64,000 bases of DNA. It comes from Thermohalobaculum sp963700775 (GTDB taxonomy: Bacteria; Pseudomonadota; Alphaproteobacteria; Rhodobacterales; Rhodobacteraceae). Made by a program: the position numbers and the translations under genes. The notes under the pieces were generated by a model, which was given only the letters and a program-made list of their open reading frames with translations, searched no databases and was not told the origin of the DNA. This document shows, in pieces, positions 54,301 through 63,288 of this stretch. The first letter of the stretch is position 1, and the number at the start of each line of letters is the position of its first letter. Location of the stretch: the NCBI GenBank assembly GCA_963700775.1, contig CAVOYU010000005.1:1-64000 (forward strand), in the 5' to 3' direction.

Positions 54301-55647
54301 ATGTCCCATTCCCCGCAAGCCGTTCCAGTCGCGTCGCGGCGTTCCGCGCGGCTGTCCGGCCGGGCGGAGGTGCCCGGCGACAAGTCCGTGTCGCACCGGG
54401 CGCTGATCTTCGGCACCCTGGCGGTCGGCGAGACCAAGGTAACGGGGCTGCTCGAGGGCGAGGACGTGCTGGGCACGGCGCGGGCGATGCGCGCCTTCGG
54501 GGCCGAGGTGACCCGCCATGGGGAGGGCGCCTGGAGCGTTCACGGGGTCGGCGTCGGCGGACTCGCCGAGCCCGAGGACGTCATCGACTGCGGCAATGCC
54601 GGGACCGGCGTCCGCCTGATCATGGGCACGATGGCGACCACGGCAATCAGCGCAACCTTCACCGGCGACGCCTCGCTCAGGCGGCGGCCGATGGGGCGCA
54701 TCCTCGACCCGCTGAAGCTGTTCGGTGCCCGTTCGGCGGGCCGGGCCGGCGGCCTGCTGCCCCTGACCCTGACCGGGGCGCGCAACCCGGTGCCGGTGGA
54801 ATACCGGCTGCCCATGCCCTCGGCCCAGGTGAAGTCGGCGGTGCTGCTGGCCGGGCTGAACGCGCCCGGCGAGACCGTGGTGATCGAGGGCGAGGCGACA
54901 CGCGACCACACCGAACGGATGCTCAGCGGCTTCGGGGCGGAACTTTCGGTCGAGGAGCTGCCGGAGGGTCGGGCGATCCGGCTGACCGGCCAGCCGGAGC
55001 TGGTGCCGATGACCATCGCCGTGCCGCGCGACCCGTCCTCGGCCGCCTTCCCGGTGGCGGCGGCACTGATCGTCGAGGGCTCGGAGATCCTGGTTCCGAA
55101 CATCTGCCTGAACCCGACCCGGGCCGGCTTCTACCAGACGCTGGCCGAGATGGGCGCCGACATCGCGCGCGAGAACCCGCGCGAGGAGGGCGGCGAGCCG
55201 GTGGCCGACCTCAGGGTCCGGTTCTCGGCCCTGAAGGGGGTCGAGGTGCCGCCCGAACGGGCGGCGAGCATGATCGACGAATACCCGGTCCTGGCCGTCA
55301 TCGCCGCCTGTGCCGAGGGCGACACGGTGATGCGCGGCATCGGCGAGCTGAGGGTAAAGGAATCCGACCGCATCGCCGCGGTGGTGGCGGGGCTACGGGC
55401 CAACGGGGTCGAGGTCACCGAGGAGAAGGACGGCATGACCGTCCATGGGCGAGGCGCCGATGGGGTGCCGGGCGGCGGGACCGTGGCGACCCATCTGGAC
55501 CACCGGATCGCGATGGCGTTCCTGGTGCTGGGGCTTGCCGGCCGGGCGCCGGTCACGGTGGACGATGCCGCGCCGATCGCCACCAGCTTCCCGAGCTTCC
55601 TGCCGATGATGCGGGGACTGGGCGCCGACCTCCGGGAGGGAAATTGA
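54301..55647 (+). CDS. aroA: 3-phosphoshikimate 1-carboxyvinyltransferase (EPSP synthase)
   Basis: A 448-residue enzyme of the shikimate pathway that joins shikimate-3-phosphate and PEP. Overall sequence resembles class II (Agrobacterium CP4-type) enzymes: VPGDKSVSHRALIFGTLAVGETKVTGLLEGEDV, SAQVKSAVLLAGLN, TRDHTERML and HLDHRIAMAFLVLGLA. CP4 has Ala in GNAATG; here the equivalent residue is Gly101 (GNAGTG), as in glyphosate-sensitive enzymes. It heads the aroA-GFA-cmk run, with GFA starting two bases after its stop. Confidence 0.96.
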   Translation: MSHSPQAVPVASRRSARLSGRAEVPGDKSVSHRALIFGTLAVGETKVTGLLEGEDVLGTARAMRAFGAEVTRHGEGAWSVHGVGVGGLAEPEDVIDCGNAGTGVRLIMGTMATTAISATFTGDASLRRRPMGRILDPLKLFGARSAGRAGGLLPLTLTGARNPVPVEYRLPMPSAQVKSAVLLAGLNAPGETVVIEGEATRDHTERMLSGFGAELSVEELPEGRAIRLTGQPELVPMTIAVPRDPSSAAFPVAAALIVEGSEILVPNICLNPTRAGFYQTLAEMGADIARENPREEGGEPVADLRVRFSALKGVEVPPERAASMIDEYPVLAVIAACAEGDTVMRGIGELRVKESDRIAAVVAGLRANGVEVTEEKDGMTVHGRGADGVPGGGTVATHLDHRIAMAFLVLGLAGRAPVTVDDAAPIATSFPSFLPMMRGLGADLREGN

Positions 55648-55648
55648 T

Positions 55649-56050
55649 ATGGGCGCATCGGGAAGCTGCCTCTGCGGTGCAGTGCAGTTCTCGGTTTCTC
55701 AGCCGTTGCTTGATGTGCATGCCTGCCACTGCACGATGTGTCGAAAGCAGTCGGGACATTTCGTTGCTGGCGCGTCGGCGCCGCGGGCCGCGGTGCGGAT
55801 CGAGGGGGCGGCGGCGATCACCTGGTTCACGTCCTCACCGGGAATCCGTCGAGGATTTTGCCGGAACTGCGGGTCGCATCTGTTCTGGGATCAGGCGAGC
55901 TCCGGGACCCTCGGCATCAACATGGGGTCAATCGACGGCCCAACCGGGCTCAAACTCGAGAGCCATATCTTCTGCGCGGACAAGGGCGACTATTACGAGA
56001 TTGCCGATGGCCTGCCCCGGTACGCGGCCTACCGGGCGGGTCACGCGTGA
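55649..56050 (+). CDS. GFA family (glutathione-dependent formaldehyde-activating fold) protein
   Basis: A 133-residue zinc-binding protein with the Mss4-like/GFA pattern: GSCLCGAVQFSV, HACHCTMCRKQSG, then GFCRNCGSHLFWD. It is unlikely to be the formaldehyde-activating enzyme itself; most family members have no known role. It lies between aroA and cmk, two bases after aroA, with its stop overlapping the cmk start (GTGA). Confidence 0.88.
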   Translation: MGASGSCLCGAVQFSVSQPLLDVHACHCTMCRKQSGHFVAGASAPRAAVRIEGAAAITWFTSSPGIRRGFCRNCGSHLFWDQASSGTLGINMGSIDGPTGLKLESHIFCADKGDYYEIADGLPRYAAYRAGHA

Positions 56051-56739
56051 AATTCACCGTTGCAATCGACGGGCCGGCGGCGGCCGGCAAGGGGACCATC
56101 GCCCACGCGGTGGCGGCGCGGTTCGGTTTCGCCCATCTGGATACCGGGCTGCTCTACCGGGCGGTCGGACGGAAGACCCTGGCGCAGGGGCGGGGCGTGC
56201 TCGACGAGGGGCTGGCCGAGCTGGTTGCCCGGGAACTGACCGAGGCCGACCTGGCCGAGGGCGGCCTGCGCGGGGCGCTGGTCGCCAACGCAGCCTCGAA
56301 GGTTGCGGCCCTGCCCGGAGTGCGCAGGGCGCTGCTGGATTTCCAGCGCCGCTTCGCCGCCCGCGAGGGCGGCGCGGTGCTGGACGGGCGAGACATCGGC
56401 ACCGTGGTCTGCCCGGAGGCGGAGGTGAAGCTCTTTGTCGTCGCCGACGACGAGACCCGCGCCCGGCGGCGCCATGCGGAGCTGACCGGCCGCGGCGACG
56501 ACATTACCCTGGCACAGGTGCTGGCCGACCTGAAGAGTCGCGATGCCCGCGACGCCGGCCGGACCGACGCCCCGATGCGGCGGGCCGAAGACGCGCACTT
56601 GCTGGACACGACGGAATTGGATATAGACGCCGCCGTCGCAAGGGCGGCGCACATAATCGAGCAGGCACTGAGTTCGGGCGGAACCTTAGACCCGGGGCGG
56701 TGGCGTTTTTTTTGCGTTCTGCCCAGCACGAGCACCTGA
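56047..56739 (+). CDS. cmk: cytidylate kinase
   Basis: A 230-residue enzyme that phosphorylates CMP and dCMP. P-loop IDGPAAAGKGTIAHAVA is near residue 8, then FAHLDTGLLYRAVG, then LDGRDIGTVVCPEAEVKLFVVA. The GTG start overlaps the GFA gene's stop. The last 15 or so residues (DPGRWRFFCVLPSTST) run over a T8 tract at about 56705-56715 and look unlike other Cmk C-termini. The family usually ends a little earlier. Confidence 0.94.
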   Translation: MKFTVAIDGPAAAGKGTIAHAVAARFGFAHLDTGLLYRAVGRKTLAQGRGVLDEGLAELVARELTEADLAEGGLRGALVANAASKVAALPGVRRALLDFQRRFAAREGGAVLDGRDIGTVVCPEAEVKLFVVADDETRARRRHAELTGRGDDITLAQVLADLKSRDARDAGRTDAPMRRAEDAHLLDTTELDIDAAVARAAHIIEQALSSGGTLDPGRWRFFCVLPSTST

Positions 56740-56793
56740 AGACCGCCGGAGACAACCGGCTGGCCGGATAAACATGGATAGGAGACTGACTGG

Positions 56794-58479
56794 ATGACCG
56801 CTAAAGCCTCCATGGAGGAATTCGAGGCCCTTTTGAACGAGAGCCTCGAGAAGGAGACCCCCGAAGAGGGCTCCGTCGTAAAAGGAAGAGTGATCGCCGT
56901 CGAGAACGGCCAGGCGATCATCGACGTCGGCTTCAAGGTCGAGGGCCGCGTCGATCTCAAGGAATTCTCCGCCCCCGGGCGTCCGTCCGAAATCGCTGTC
57001 GGTGACGAGGTCGAGGTCTTCCTCGACAGGGTCGAGAACGCGCGCGGCGAAGCCGCCATCAGCCGCGAGAAGGCCCGCCGCGAGGAGGCCTGGGATCGGC
57101 TCGAGAAGGCGAACGACAAGCAGGAGCGCGTCGAGGGCGCGATCTTCGGCCGCGTCAAGGGCGGCTTCACAGTCGATCTCGGCGGCGCCGTGGCCTTCCT
57201 GCCCGGCAGCCAGATCGACGTGCGCCCGGTGCGCGACGTCGGGCCGCTGATGGGCATGCCGCAGCCGTTCCAGATCCTGAAGATGGATCGCCGCCGGGGC
57301 AACATCGTGGTCTCGCGCCGCGCCGTCCTGGAGGAGAGCCGCGCCGAGCAGCGCGCCGAGATCGTCGGCAAGCTGAACGAGGGCGACGTGGTCGACGGTG
57401 TGGTCAAGAACGTGACCGACTACGGCGCGTTCGTGGACCTCGGCGGGGTCGACGGCCTGCTGCATGTCACCGACATGGCGTGGAGGCGCGTCAACCACCC
57501 GTCCGAGATCGTCAACATCGGCGAGACCATCAAGGTGCAGGTGATCCGGGTCAACAAGGAGACCCAGCGCATCAGCCTCGGCATGAAGCAGCTGATGGCC
57601 GATCCCTGGGACAGCGTCGAGACCAAGTACCCGGTGGGCGCCAAGTTCACCGGCCGGGTCACCAACATCACCGACTACGGCGCCTTCGTGGAGCTGGAGC
57701 CCGGTGTCGAGGGCCTCGTGCATGTCTCGGAGATGTCCTGGACCAAGAAGAACGCGCACCCCGGCAAGATCGTCTCCACCTCCCAGGAGGTCGAGGTCAT
57801 GGTGCTGGACGTGGATTCGCAGAAGCGCCGGGTCAGCCTCGGCCTGAAGCAGTGCATGGCCAACCCGTGGGAGAGCTTCGCCGAGACCCATCCGCAGGGA
57901 ACCGAGATCGAGGGCGAGGTGAAGAACATCACCGAGTTCGGTCTCTTCGTCGGCCTCGAGGGCGAAATCGATGGCATGGTGCACCTCTCGGACATCAGCT
58001 GGGACCGGCCCGGCGAGCAGGCGATCCAGGAGTTCAAGAAGGGCGACATGGTCAAGGCCGTGGTGCTGGACGTGGACACCGACAAGGAGCGCATCTCGCT
58101 TGGCATCAAGCAGCTCGCGGGCGATCCCTTCGCCGAGGCGTCGAAGGGCGTCAAGCGCGGCCAGGTGGTCACCGTGACGGTCACGGCGATCGAGGATGGC
58201 GGCATCGAGGTCGAGTATGACGGCATGAAGTCCTTCATCCGCCGCTCGGACCTGAGCCGCGACCGCTCGGAGCAGCGGCCGGAACGGTATTCGGTCGGCG
58301 GCCGGGTGGACGCCAAGGTCACCAATATCGACAAGGCCTCGCGCAAGATCAGCTTCTCGATCAAGGCGCGCGAGATCGAGGAGGAGAAGGAGGCCGTGCA
58401 GCAGTATGGCTCGTCCGACTCCGGCGCGTCGCTCGGTGACATTCTCGGGGCTGCGCTGAAGCAGCAGCAGGAGAAGTGA
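56794..58479 (+). CDS. rpsA: 30S ribosomal protein S1
   Basis: A 561-residue protein with six S1 RNA-binding repeats: GSVVKGRVIAVENGQAIIDVGFKVEG, VEGAIFGRVKGGFTVDLGGAVAFLPGSQID, GDVVDGVVKNVTDYGAFVDLGGVDGLLHVTDM, and so on. It binds mRNA leaders at the ribosome. The start follows TAGGAGA. cmk-rpsA adjacency is conserved across many proteobacteria. Confidence 0.98.
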   Translation: MTAKASMEEFEALLNESLEKETPEEGSVVKGRVIAVENGQAIIDVGFKVEGRVDLKEFSAPGRPSEIAVGDEVEVFLDRVENARGEAAISREKARREEAWDRLEKANDKQERVEGAIFGRVKGGFTVDLGGAVAFLPGSQIDVRPVRDVGPLMGMPQPFQILKMDRRRGNIVVSRRAVLEESRAEQRAEIVGKLNEGDVVDGVVKNVTDYGAFVDLGGVDGLLHVTDMAWRRVNHPSEIVNIGETIKVQVIRVNKETQRISLGMKQLMADPWDSVETKYPVGAKFTGRVTNITDYGAFVELEPGVEGLVHVSEMSWTKKNAHPGKIVSTSQEVEVMVLDVDSQKRRVSLGLKQCMANPWESFAETHPQGTEIEGEVKNITEFGLFVGLEGEIDGMVHLSDISWDRPGEQAIQEFKKGDMVKAVVLDVDTDKERISLGIKQLAGDPFAEASKGVKRGQVVTVTVTAIEDGGIEVEYDGMKSFIRRSDLSRDRSEQRPERYSVGGRVDAKVTNIDKASRKISFSIKAREIEEEKEAVQQYGSSDSGASLGDILGAALKQQQEK

Positions 58480-58508
58480 CCGCGCCCGCATGACGGTGTG
58501 AGAGAACG

Positions 58509-59417
58509 ATGAGCGCGACAGCGGATCTCATCCTGGAGCGGCGCCGGATCCGGCGCCGCCTCGCGTTCTGGCGCATCGCCGCCTTCTTGGCGGCGGCGCT
58601 CGCCGCGATCGCCATGATCCCCTCATCCGAGGGTCCGGCGCGCGGCGACCATCTGGCCCGGCTCCGGATCGACGGGATCATTCTCGACGACCCCGACCGC
58701 GACGCGGCGCTGCGCAAGCTGGCCGAGACTGACCGGGTGGTGGGCGTCCTCGTCCACATCAATAGCCCGGGCGGGACCGTGGCGGCCTCCGAGGCGCTTT
58801 ACGAAAGCCTGCGGCGGATCGCGGCGAAGAAGCCGGTGGTGGCGGTGATGTCCGAGGTCGCCGCCTCGGGCGGCTACGTCACAGCAATCGGTGCCGACCA
58901 CATCGTCGCCCGCGGCAACACCCTGACCGGATCGATCGGCGTCATCGCCGAGATCCCGAACATCGTCGGGCTGATGGAGAAGCTCGGCATCGACGTGACC
59001 CGGGTCAAGAGCGCGCCGCTGAAGGCGGAGCCAAGTTTCACCACTCGCCCGGACGAGGCGGTGCTGGCAGCCGAGCGCGAGCTGATCGCCGACAGCTTCG
59101 CCTGGTTCAGGGATCTGGTTGGCGAACGTCGCAGCCTGGCCGGCGCGGCGCTGGACAGGGTTGCCGACGGACGGGTGTTCACCGGTCGGCAAGCGCTCAC
59201 GCTGGGGTTGATCGACGCCATCGGCGACGAGGAAACGGCGCGTGGCTGGCTGGCCGCCGAGCGGGATTTGCCGGCGGAGATGCGCGTGATCGACTACGAC
59301 TGGCGCGAATCGCCCCTGCCCTGGCCGGCGTCGATGCTGGAAGAATCGCTGGCCGAATTGTTGTCCACGACCCCGATTTTCCCGGCCGGAATGCGCCTAT
59401 ATGCCGTGATTCACTAG
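58509..59417 (+). CDS. sppA: signal peptide peptidase SppA-type S49 serine protease
   Basis: A 302-residue membrane-anchored protease. One N-terminal helix (WRIAAFLAAALAAIAMI) follows a basic cytoplasmic tail, then the S49 domain: VGVLVHINSPGGTVAASEALYESLRRIAA, the nucleophile region VAASGGYVTAIGADHIVARGNTLTGSIGVI, and the catalytic-lysine segment VKSAPLKAEPSFTTRP. It degrades signal peptides or misfolded membrane fragments. It lies between rpsA and ihfB, 29 bases after rpsA. Confidence 0.92.
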   Translation: MSATADLILERRRIRRRLAFWRIAAFLAAALAAIAMIPSSEGPARGDHLARLRIDGIILDDPDRDAALRKLAETDRVVGVLVHINSPGGTVAASEALYESLRRIAAKKPVVAVMSEVAASGGYVTAIGADHIVARGNTLTGSIGVIAEIPNIVGLMEKLGIDVTRVKSAPLKAEPSFTTRPDEAVLAAERELIADSFAWFRDLVGERRSLAGAALDRVADGRVFTGRQALTLGLIDAIGDEETARGWLAAERDLPAEMRVIDYDWRESPLPWPASMLEESLAELLSTTPIFPAGMRLYAVIH

Positions 59418-59523
59418 GAAAGTTCGCTTCGGACGTTGACGGAAGCCGATCCAGCATGACAGCTTCGGAAATTGGCCGGGAAGGCGAAGGAATCACAACC
59501 AGGCGACCGACCGGGGGATCAAG

Positions 59524-59808
59524 ATGATCAAATCCGAACTCATCCAGCAGATAGCGGAGGACAACCCACACCTCTATCAGCGGGATGTCGAACGAATCGT
59601 TTCGACGTTGTTCGAAGAAATTACCGCCGCGCTCGCGCGGGGCGACCGGGTTGAGTTGCGTGGATTCGGCGCGTTCTCGGTGAAGCGGCGCGACGCTCGG
59701 CAGGGCCGCAATCCGCGCACCGGCGATTCGGTGCCGGTGCCGGAGAAGTCGGTGCCCTTCTTCAAGGCCGGCAAGGAGTTGCGCGAGCGCATGAACGAGA
59801 CGGGCTGA
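59524..59808 (+). CDS. ihfB: integration host factor subunit beta
   Basis: A 94-residue HU/IHF-family protein that bends DNA as a heterodimer with IhfA. MIKSELIQQIAEDNPHLYQRDVERIVSTLFEEI and VELRGFGAFSVKRRDARQGRNPRTGD are diagnostic of the beta subunit. The start is the ATG after CGGGGGATCAAG. It lies about 106 bases after sppA. Confidence 0.96.
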   Translation: MIKSELIQQIAEDNPHLYQRDVERIVSTLFEEITAALARGDRVELRGFGAFSVKRRDARQGRNPRTGDSVPVPEKSVPFFKAGKELRERMNETG

Positions 59809-59833
59809 ACGGTCCGACGGAACCGGGAAGGGG

Positions 59834-60175
59834 ATGATGCGGACGATCAAGCTGATCGTGCTGGGCCTTTTGGCCGCAGTCCTGATCGCCCTCGGCGTCG
59901 CCAATATGGGCGCGGTCGATCTCTATCTGCTGCCGGTGTCGCTGGCCGGCGACCGTTTCGGCCTGAAGGGCATCCCGCTCGCCGCGGTGATCCTGGCGGC
60001 GGTGCTGCTGGGCATTGTGGTCGGCCAGGTGCTGGAATGGGTGCGCGAGCGCAAGCACCGGGTCGTCGCCGACCAGAAACGCCGCGAGATCGTGCAGCTC
60101 CGCCAGGAAGTGACCAAGCTCCGCGCCAAGCTCGGCGACGCAGCCCGCGACCTGCCCCGCATCCCCACTGCCTGA
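59834..60175 (+). CDS. LapA family inner-membrane protein
   Basis: A 113-residue protein with two membrane helices (LIVLGLLAAVLIALGVANMG and IPLAAVILAAVLLGIVVGQVLEWV) and a C-terminal basic coiled coil (VRERKHRVVADQKRREIVQLRQEVTKLRAKL). It fits the LapA/YciS type, which in E. coli helps LPS assembly control. It follows ihfB, as in many alphaproteobacteria. Confidence 0.87.
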   Translation: MMRTIKLIVLGLLAAVLIALGVANMGAVDLYLLPVSLAGDRFGLKGIPLAAVILAAVLLGIVVGQVLEWVRERKHRVVADQKRREIVQLRQEVTKLRAKLGDAARDLPRIPTA

Positions 60176-60196
60176 GAAAGGCCCGGACGGCCTGCC

Positions 60197-60850
60197 ATGC
60201 GCGTCAAGATCTGCGGCCTCACCAGCGCGGCCGCCGTCGCCCATGCGGCCGCGGCGGGGGCCGCTTATCTGGGATTCAATTTCTACCCGCCCTCCCCCCG
60301 ATTCCTGACGCTGGATGCGGCGGCGGAGCTGACTCTCGGTACGCCCGCCGGGATCGCCCGGGTCGCGCTGGTGGTGAATGCGGATGATGCTTTCCTCGGC
60401 CGGCTTCTGGACCGCGTGCCGGTTGACATGCTGCAACTCCACGGCTCCGAGACCCCGGAGCGGGTGCGCGAGATTCGGATGCTCTCCGGCCTGCCGGTGA
60501 TGAAGGTGATCGGCGTCCGCGAGGCGGCGGACCTCGTCCGGGTCCCGGACTACGAGGCGGTGGCGGACCAGATGATGATCGACGCCAAGCCGCCGACGGA
60601 CGGCGGCAGCTATCTGCCGGGCGGCAACGCGCTGACATTCGACTGGCGGCTGATCGCCGGCCGGCGCTGGGCACGGCCCTGGATGCTGGCCGGCGGGTTG
60701 ACGGCGGAGAACGTGGCCGAGGCGGTGCGCCTGACCGGGGCACGGCAGGTCGATGTGGCGTCCGGGGTCGAGAGCGCGCCGGGGGTGAAGGATCCGGCAA
60801 AGGTCACGGCCTTCATCCGCGCGGCTCAGCGTGCCGCGGATGCCGCATGA
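60197..60850 (+). CDS. trpF: phosphoribosylanthranilate isomerase
   Basis: A 217-residue TIM-barrel enzyme that isomerises phosphoribosylanthranilate in tryptophan synthesis. It begins MRVKICGLTSAAAVAHAAAAGAAYLGFNFYPPSPRFL (catalytic Cys in KICGLT) and ends WMLAGGLTAENVAEAVRLTGARQVDVASGVESAPGVKDPAKV. trpB is expected directly downstream but is instead about 2.4 kb away. Confidence 0.96.
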   Translation: MRVKICGLTSAAAVAHAAAAGAAYLGFNFYPPSPRFLTLDAAAELTLGTPAGIARVALVVNADDAFLGRLLDRVPVDMLQLHGSETPERVREIRMLSGLPVMKVIGVREAADLVRVPDYEAVADQMMIDAKPPTDGGSYLPGGNALTFDWRLIAGRRWARPWMLAGGLTAENVAEAVRLTGARQVDVASGVESAPGVKDPAKVTAFIRAAQRAADAA

Positions 60851-61290
60851 TCATCCGCGAGGCAGCGGAGGCCGATCTCGTGGCGATCGCCCGTCTGCTC
60901 GCCGATGACGGGCTGGGGCGAGGCCGCGAGCGGCCCGGCGACCCGGCCTATGCGCGCGCTTTCCGGGCGATGTCGGCCCAGGCGGGCAATGTCTATCTGG
61001 TGGCGGAGGAAACGGATGGCGCGCTCGCCGGCTGCCTGCAATACACATTGATCCACGGCCTTTCGCGCACCGGCGCCTCGCGGGCGCAGATCGAGGGGGT
61101 GCGGGTCAGCGCCGCCCGGCGCGGCGCCGGGATTGGCGAGGCGCTGATGCGGGCGGCGATCGCGCGGGCGCGGGCCGATGGCTGTGCGCTGGTGCAGCTC
61201 ACAACCGACCGGGCACGCGCGGATGCGCATCGCTTCTACGAGCGGCTGGGTTTCGTCGCGAGCCACTGGGGGATGAAGCTGGCGCTGTAG
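60847..61290 (+). CDS. GNAT family N-acetyltransferase
   Basis: A 147-residue acetyltransferase: MIIREAAEADLVAIARLLADDGLG, the acetyl-CoA motif EGVRVSAARRGAGIGEALMRAAIARARADGCALVQLTTD, then RFYERLGFVASHWGMKL. It overlaps the trpF stop by four bases (ATGA). The substrate is unknown. With the next gene it forms an insertion between trpF and trpB. Confidence 0.89.
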   Translation: MIIREAAEADLVAIARLLADDGLGRGRERPGDPAYARAFRAMSAQAGNVYLVAEETDGALAGCLQYTLIHGLSRTGASRAQIEGVRVSAARRGAGIGEALMRAAIARARADGCALVQLTTDRARADAHRFYERLGFVASHWGMKLAL

Positions 61291-61363
61291 GTGCGGAGGC
61301 GCATTGCATCTGCCGGTGCGGCGGCTAGGCTCCAGTCCGGGCGTCCGTACCGCGAGGCAGGCC

Positions 61364-62719
61364 ATGACCGCACGATCCCTTCTCGCCGAGGCGGCCCGGC
61401 GCGCTGCCGGGTACCTGGAAAGTCTGGACGAACGGCAGGTGGCCGCTGACCCGGCCGCGGTCGAGCGGCTGCGCGCGGCCCTGAGCGGGCCGCTGCCCGA
61501 GACCGGCGGCGACCCGGCGGACGTGATCGGCTTCATGGACCGGATGGGCTCGCCCGCCACCGTCGCCAGTGCGGGCAGGCGGTATTTCGGTTTCGTGACC
61601 GGCGGCGCCCTGCCGGTGAGCGTGGCGGCGCAATACCTGGCCGCGGCCTGGGACCAGAACGGTTTCAGCCATGTGAGCTCGCCCGCCGCCGCCCTGTTCG
61701 AGGATGCGGCGCTGCGCTGGGTCAGGGAGGCGCTCGGCCTGCCATCGGCGGCGGCCGGCGCTGTGACCACCGGGGCGACCATGGCCAACTTCACCTGCCT
61801 CGCCGCCGCCCGCAACGAAGTGCTCGGGCGGCACGGCTGGGACGCGGACCGGGACGGTCTGATCGGAGCGCCGCCGGTCTCGGTGATCATCGGCGAGGAG
61901 GCCCATGCGACCATCTACAAGGTGCTGTCGCTCCTCGGCCTGGGGCGCGAGCGGGTGCAGAGGGTTCCGGTCGACCGGCAGGGGCGGATGCGCCCGGAGC
62001 GGCTGCCGCCGATCGAGGGGCCGGCGATCCTCTGCCTGCAGGCCGGCAATGTGAACTCGGGCGCCTTCGATCCGGCCGGGCCGATTGCCGAGGCAGCGCA
62101 TGCGGCGGGCGCCTGGGTCCATGTTGACGGCGCTTTTGGTCTCTGGGCGCTGGCGGCTCCGGAGCTTGCCGGGCTGGCCGCGGGAGTGAGTGCGGCGGAC
62201 TCCTGGGCCACCGATGCGCACAAATGGCTGAACGTGCCTTATGATTCCGGCATTGCGCTGGTCCGCGACCCGGCTGCGCTTCGTCGCGCCATGTCGATCA
62301 GCGGCGCCTATCTGCTGCCGAGCGCCGAGCGGGACGCGATCGAATACACGCCGGAAAGCTCGCGCCGGGCGCGCGGCATCGAGATCTGGGCGGCGCTGAG
62401 CGGACTCGGCCGGGCTGGGCTCGCGGAGCTCGTGGCCCGGAACTGCCGCCAGGCGCGGGATTTCGCTGACCGGCTCGGGCAGGGCGGGATCGAGGTGCTG
62501 AACGAGGTGGTGCTGAACCAGGTGGTGGTCGCGTTCGGCGACGACGACCGGACCCGCCGGGTGATCGCCGCCGTGCAGCGCGACGGCACCTGCTGGTGCG
62601 GCGGCACGGTGTGGCAGGGCCGGGCGGCGATGCGGATCAGTGTCAGTTCCTGGGCGACGACGGACGCGGATGTTGCGCGCTCGGCGGCGGCGATCCTGGC
62701 GGCGGCCGGGAAGGGGTGA
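61364..62719 (+). CDS. PLP-dependent group II decarboxylase-like protein
   Basis: A 451-residue fold-type I PLP enzyme of the aromatic-L-amino-acid decarboxylase class. The PLP lysine lies in TDAHKWLNVPYDSGIALV, the ring-stacking region in TTGATMANFTCLAAARNEVLGRHGW, and VHVDGAFGLWA supplies the Asp that binds the cofactor nitrogen. The ATG at 61364 fits; an in-frame reading back to 61304 lacks family sequence. The substrate is probably an amino acid. Its nearness to tryptophan genes raises the idea of tryptophan-type decarboxylation but does not show it. Confidence 0.86.
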   Translation: MTARSLLAEAARRAAGYLESLDERQVAADPAAVERLRAALSGPLPETGGDPADVIGFMDRMGSPATVASAGRRYFGFVTGGALPVSVAAQYLAAAWDQNGFSHVSSPAAALFEDAALRWVREALGLPSAAAGAVTTGATMANFTCLAAARNEVLGRHGWDADRDGLIGAPPVSVIIGEEAHATIYKVLSLLGLGRERVQRVPVDRQGRMRPERLPPIEGPAILCLQAGNVNSGAFDPAGPIAEAAHAAGAWVHVDGAFGLWALAAPELAGLAAGVSAADSWATDAHKWLNVPYDSGIALVRDPAALRRAMSISGAYLLPSAERDAIEYTPESSRRARGIEIWAALSGLGRAGLAELVARNCRQARDFADRLGQGGIEVLNEVVLNQVVVAFGDDDRTRRVIAAVQRDGTCWCGGTVWQGRAAMRISVSSWATTDADVARSAAAILAAAGKG

Positions 62720-62875
62720 GCTGGCGGCCCGGCGCGGGCGATGGGTTGAGGACGCTCCGGCGCCGGCCTTGGCCCCATGCGGAAAAATTCGGCGTTCGCC
62801 ATTGCTGCGTCTGGCGCGCGGCGGAGCACCGCCCTTCGGGCCCCATTCGCAGTCTGGTTCCGGCGAGCCGCAACC

Positions 62876-63013
62876 CTATTTCTTTTGCTTCCCGGTTCGG
62901 TCCCGCGACTCTGTCAGCCGGGAAGCCGGTGCCGACTTTGCCGCCGGCGACTGCGTCTTGGCCTGCTTGGGTTTCTTGACTTCGCGGTTGCTCCGCTTCT
63001 GGCCCTTGGCCAT
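62876..63013 (-). CDS. small basic hypothetical protein
   Basis: A 45-residue Lys/Arg/Ser-rich protein (MAKGQKRSNREVKKPKQAKTQ...) ending in TGKQKK. Short proteins starting MAKGQKRSNRE are common in alphaproteobacteria and have no known function. It is leftward, against its neighbours. The next 275 bases up to trpB hold no gene. Confidence 0.6.
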   Translation of the reverse strand: MAKGQKRSNREVKKPKQAKTQSPAAKSAPASRLTESRDRTGKQKK

Positions 63014-63288
63014 CGTCTTGATCCTCCCGGCTGTCAATGGAATCAGGTCAGCCCGTGCTGTCTGCATCCTTCGAACCATAGCAGACGCCCACGATCGATC
63101 ACCCCACAATCTCGTTCGGGTCGTGAACCGACGTTCCGTCTGCGGATGCCCGGTCCCGGGTACGCCGCCATCGACCGGCTCCGACCCACCACCTGCCGTC
63201 CGATCCGCGTTACCTTCGCAATCCGGGATGACGGATCGGTTTCCGGGCGCTAAAGAGGGGCGCGAGTTTCCGACAGGAGCGTGACCCC

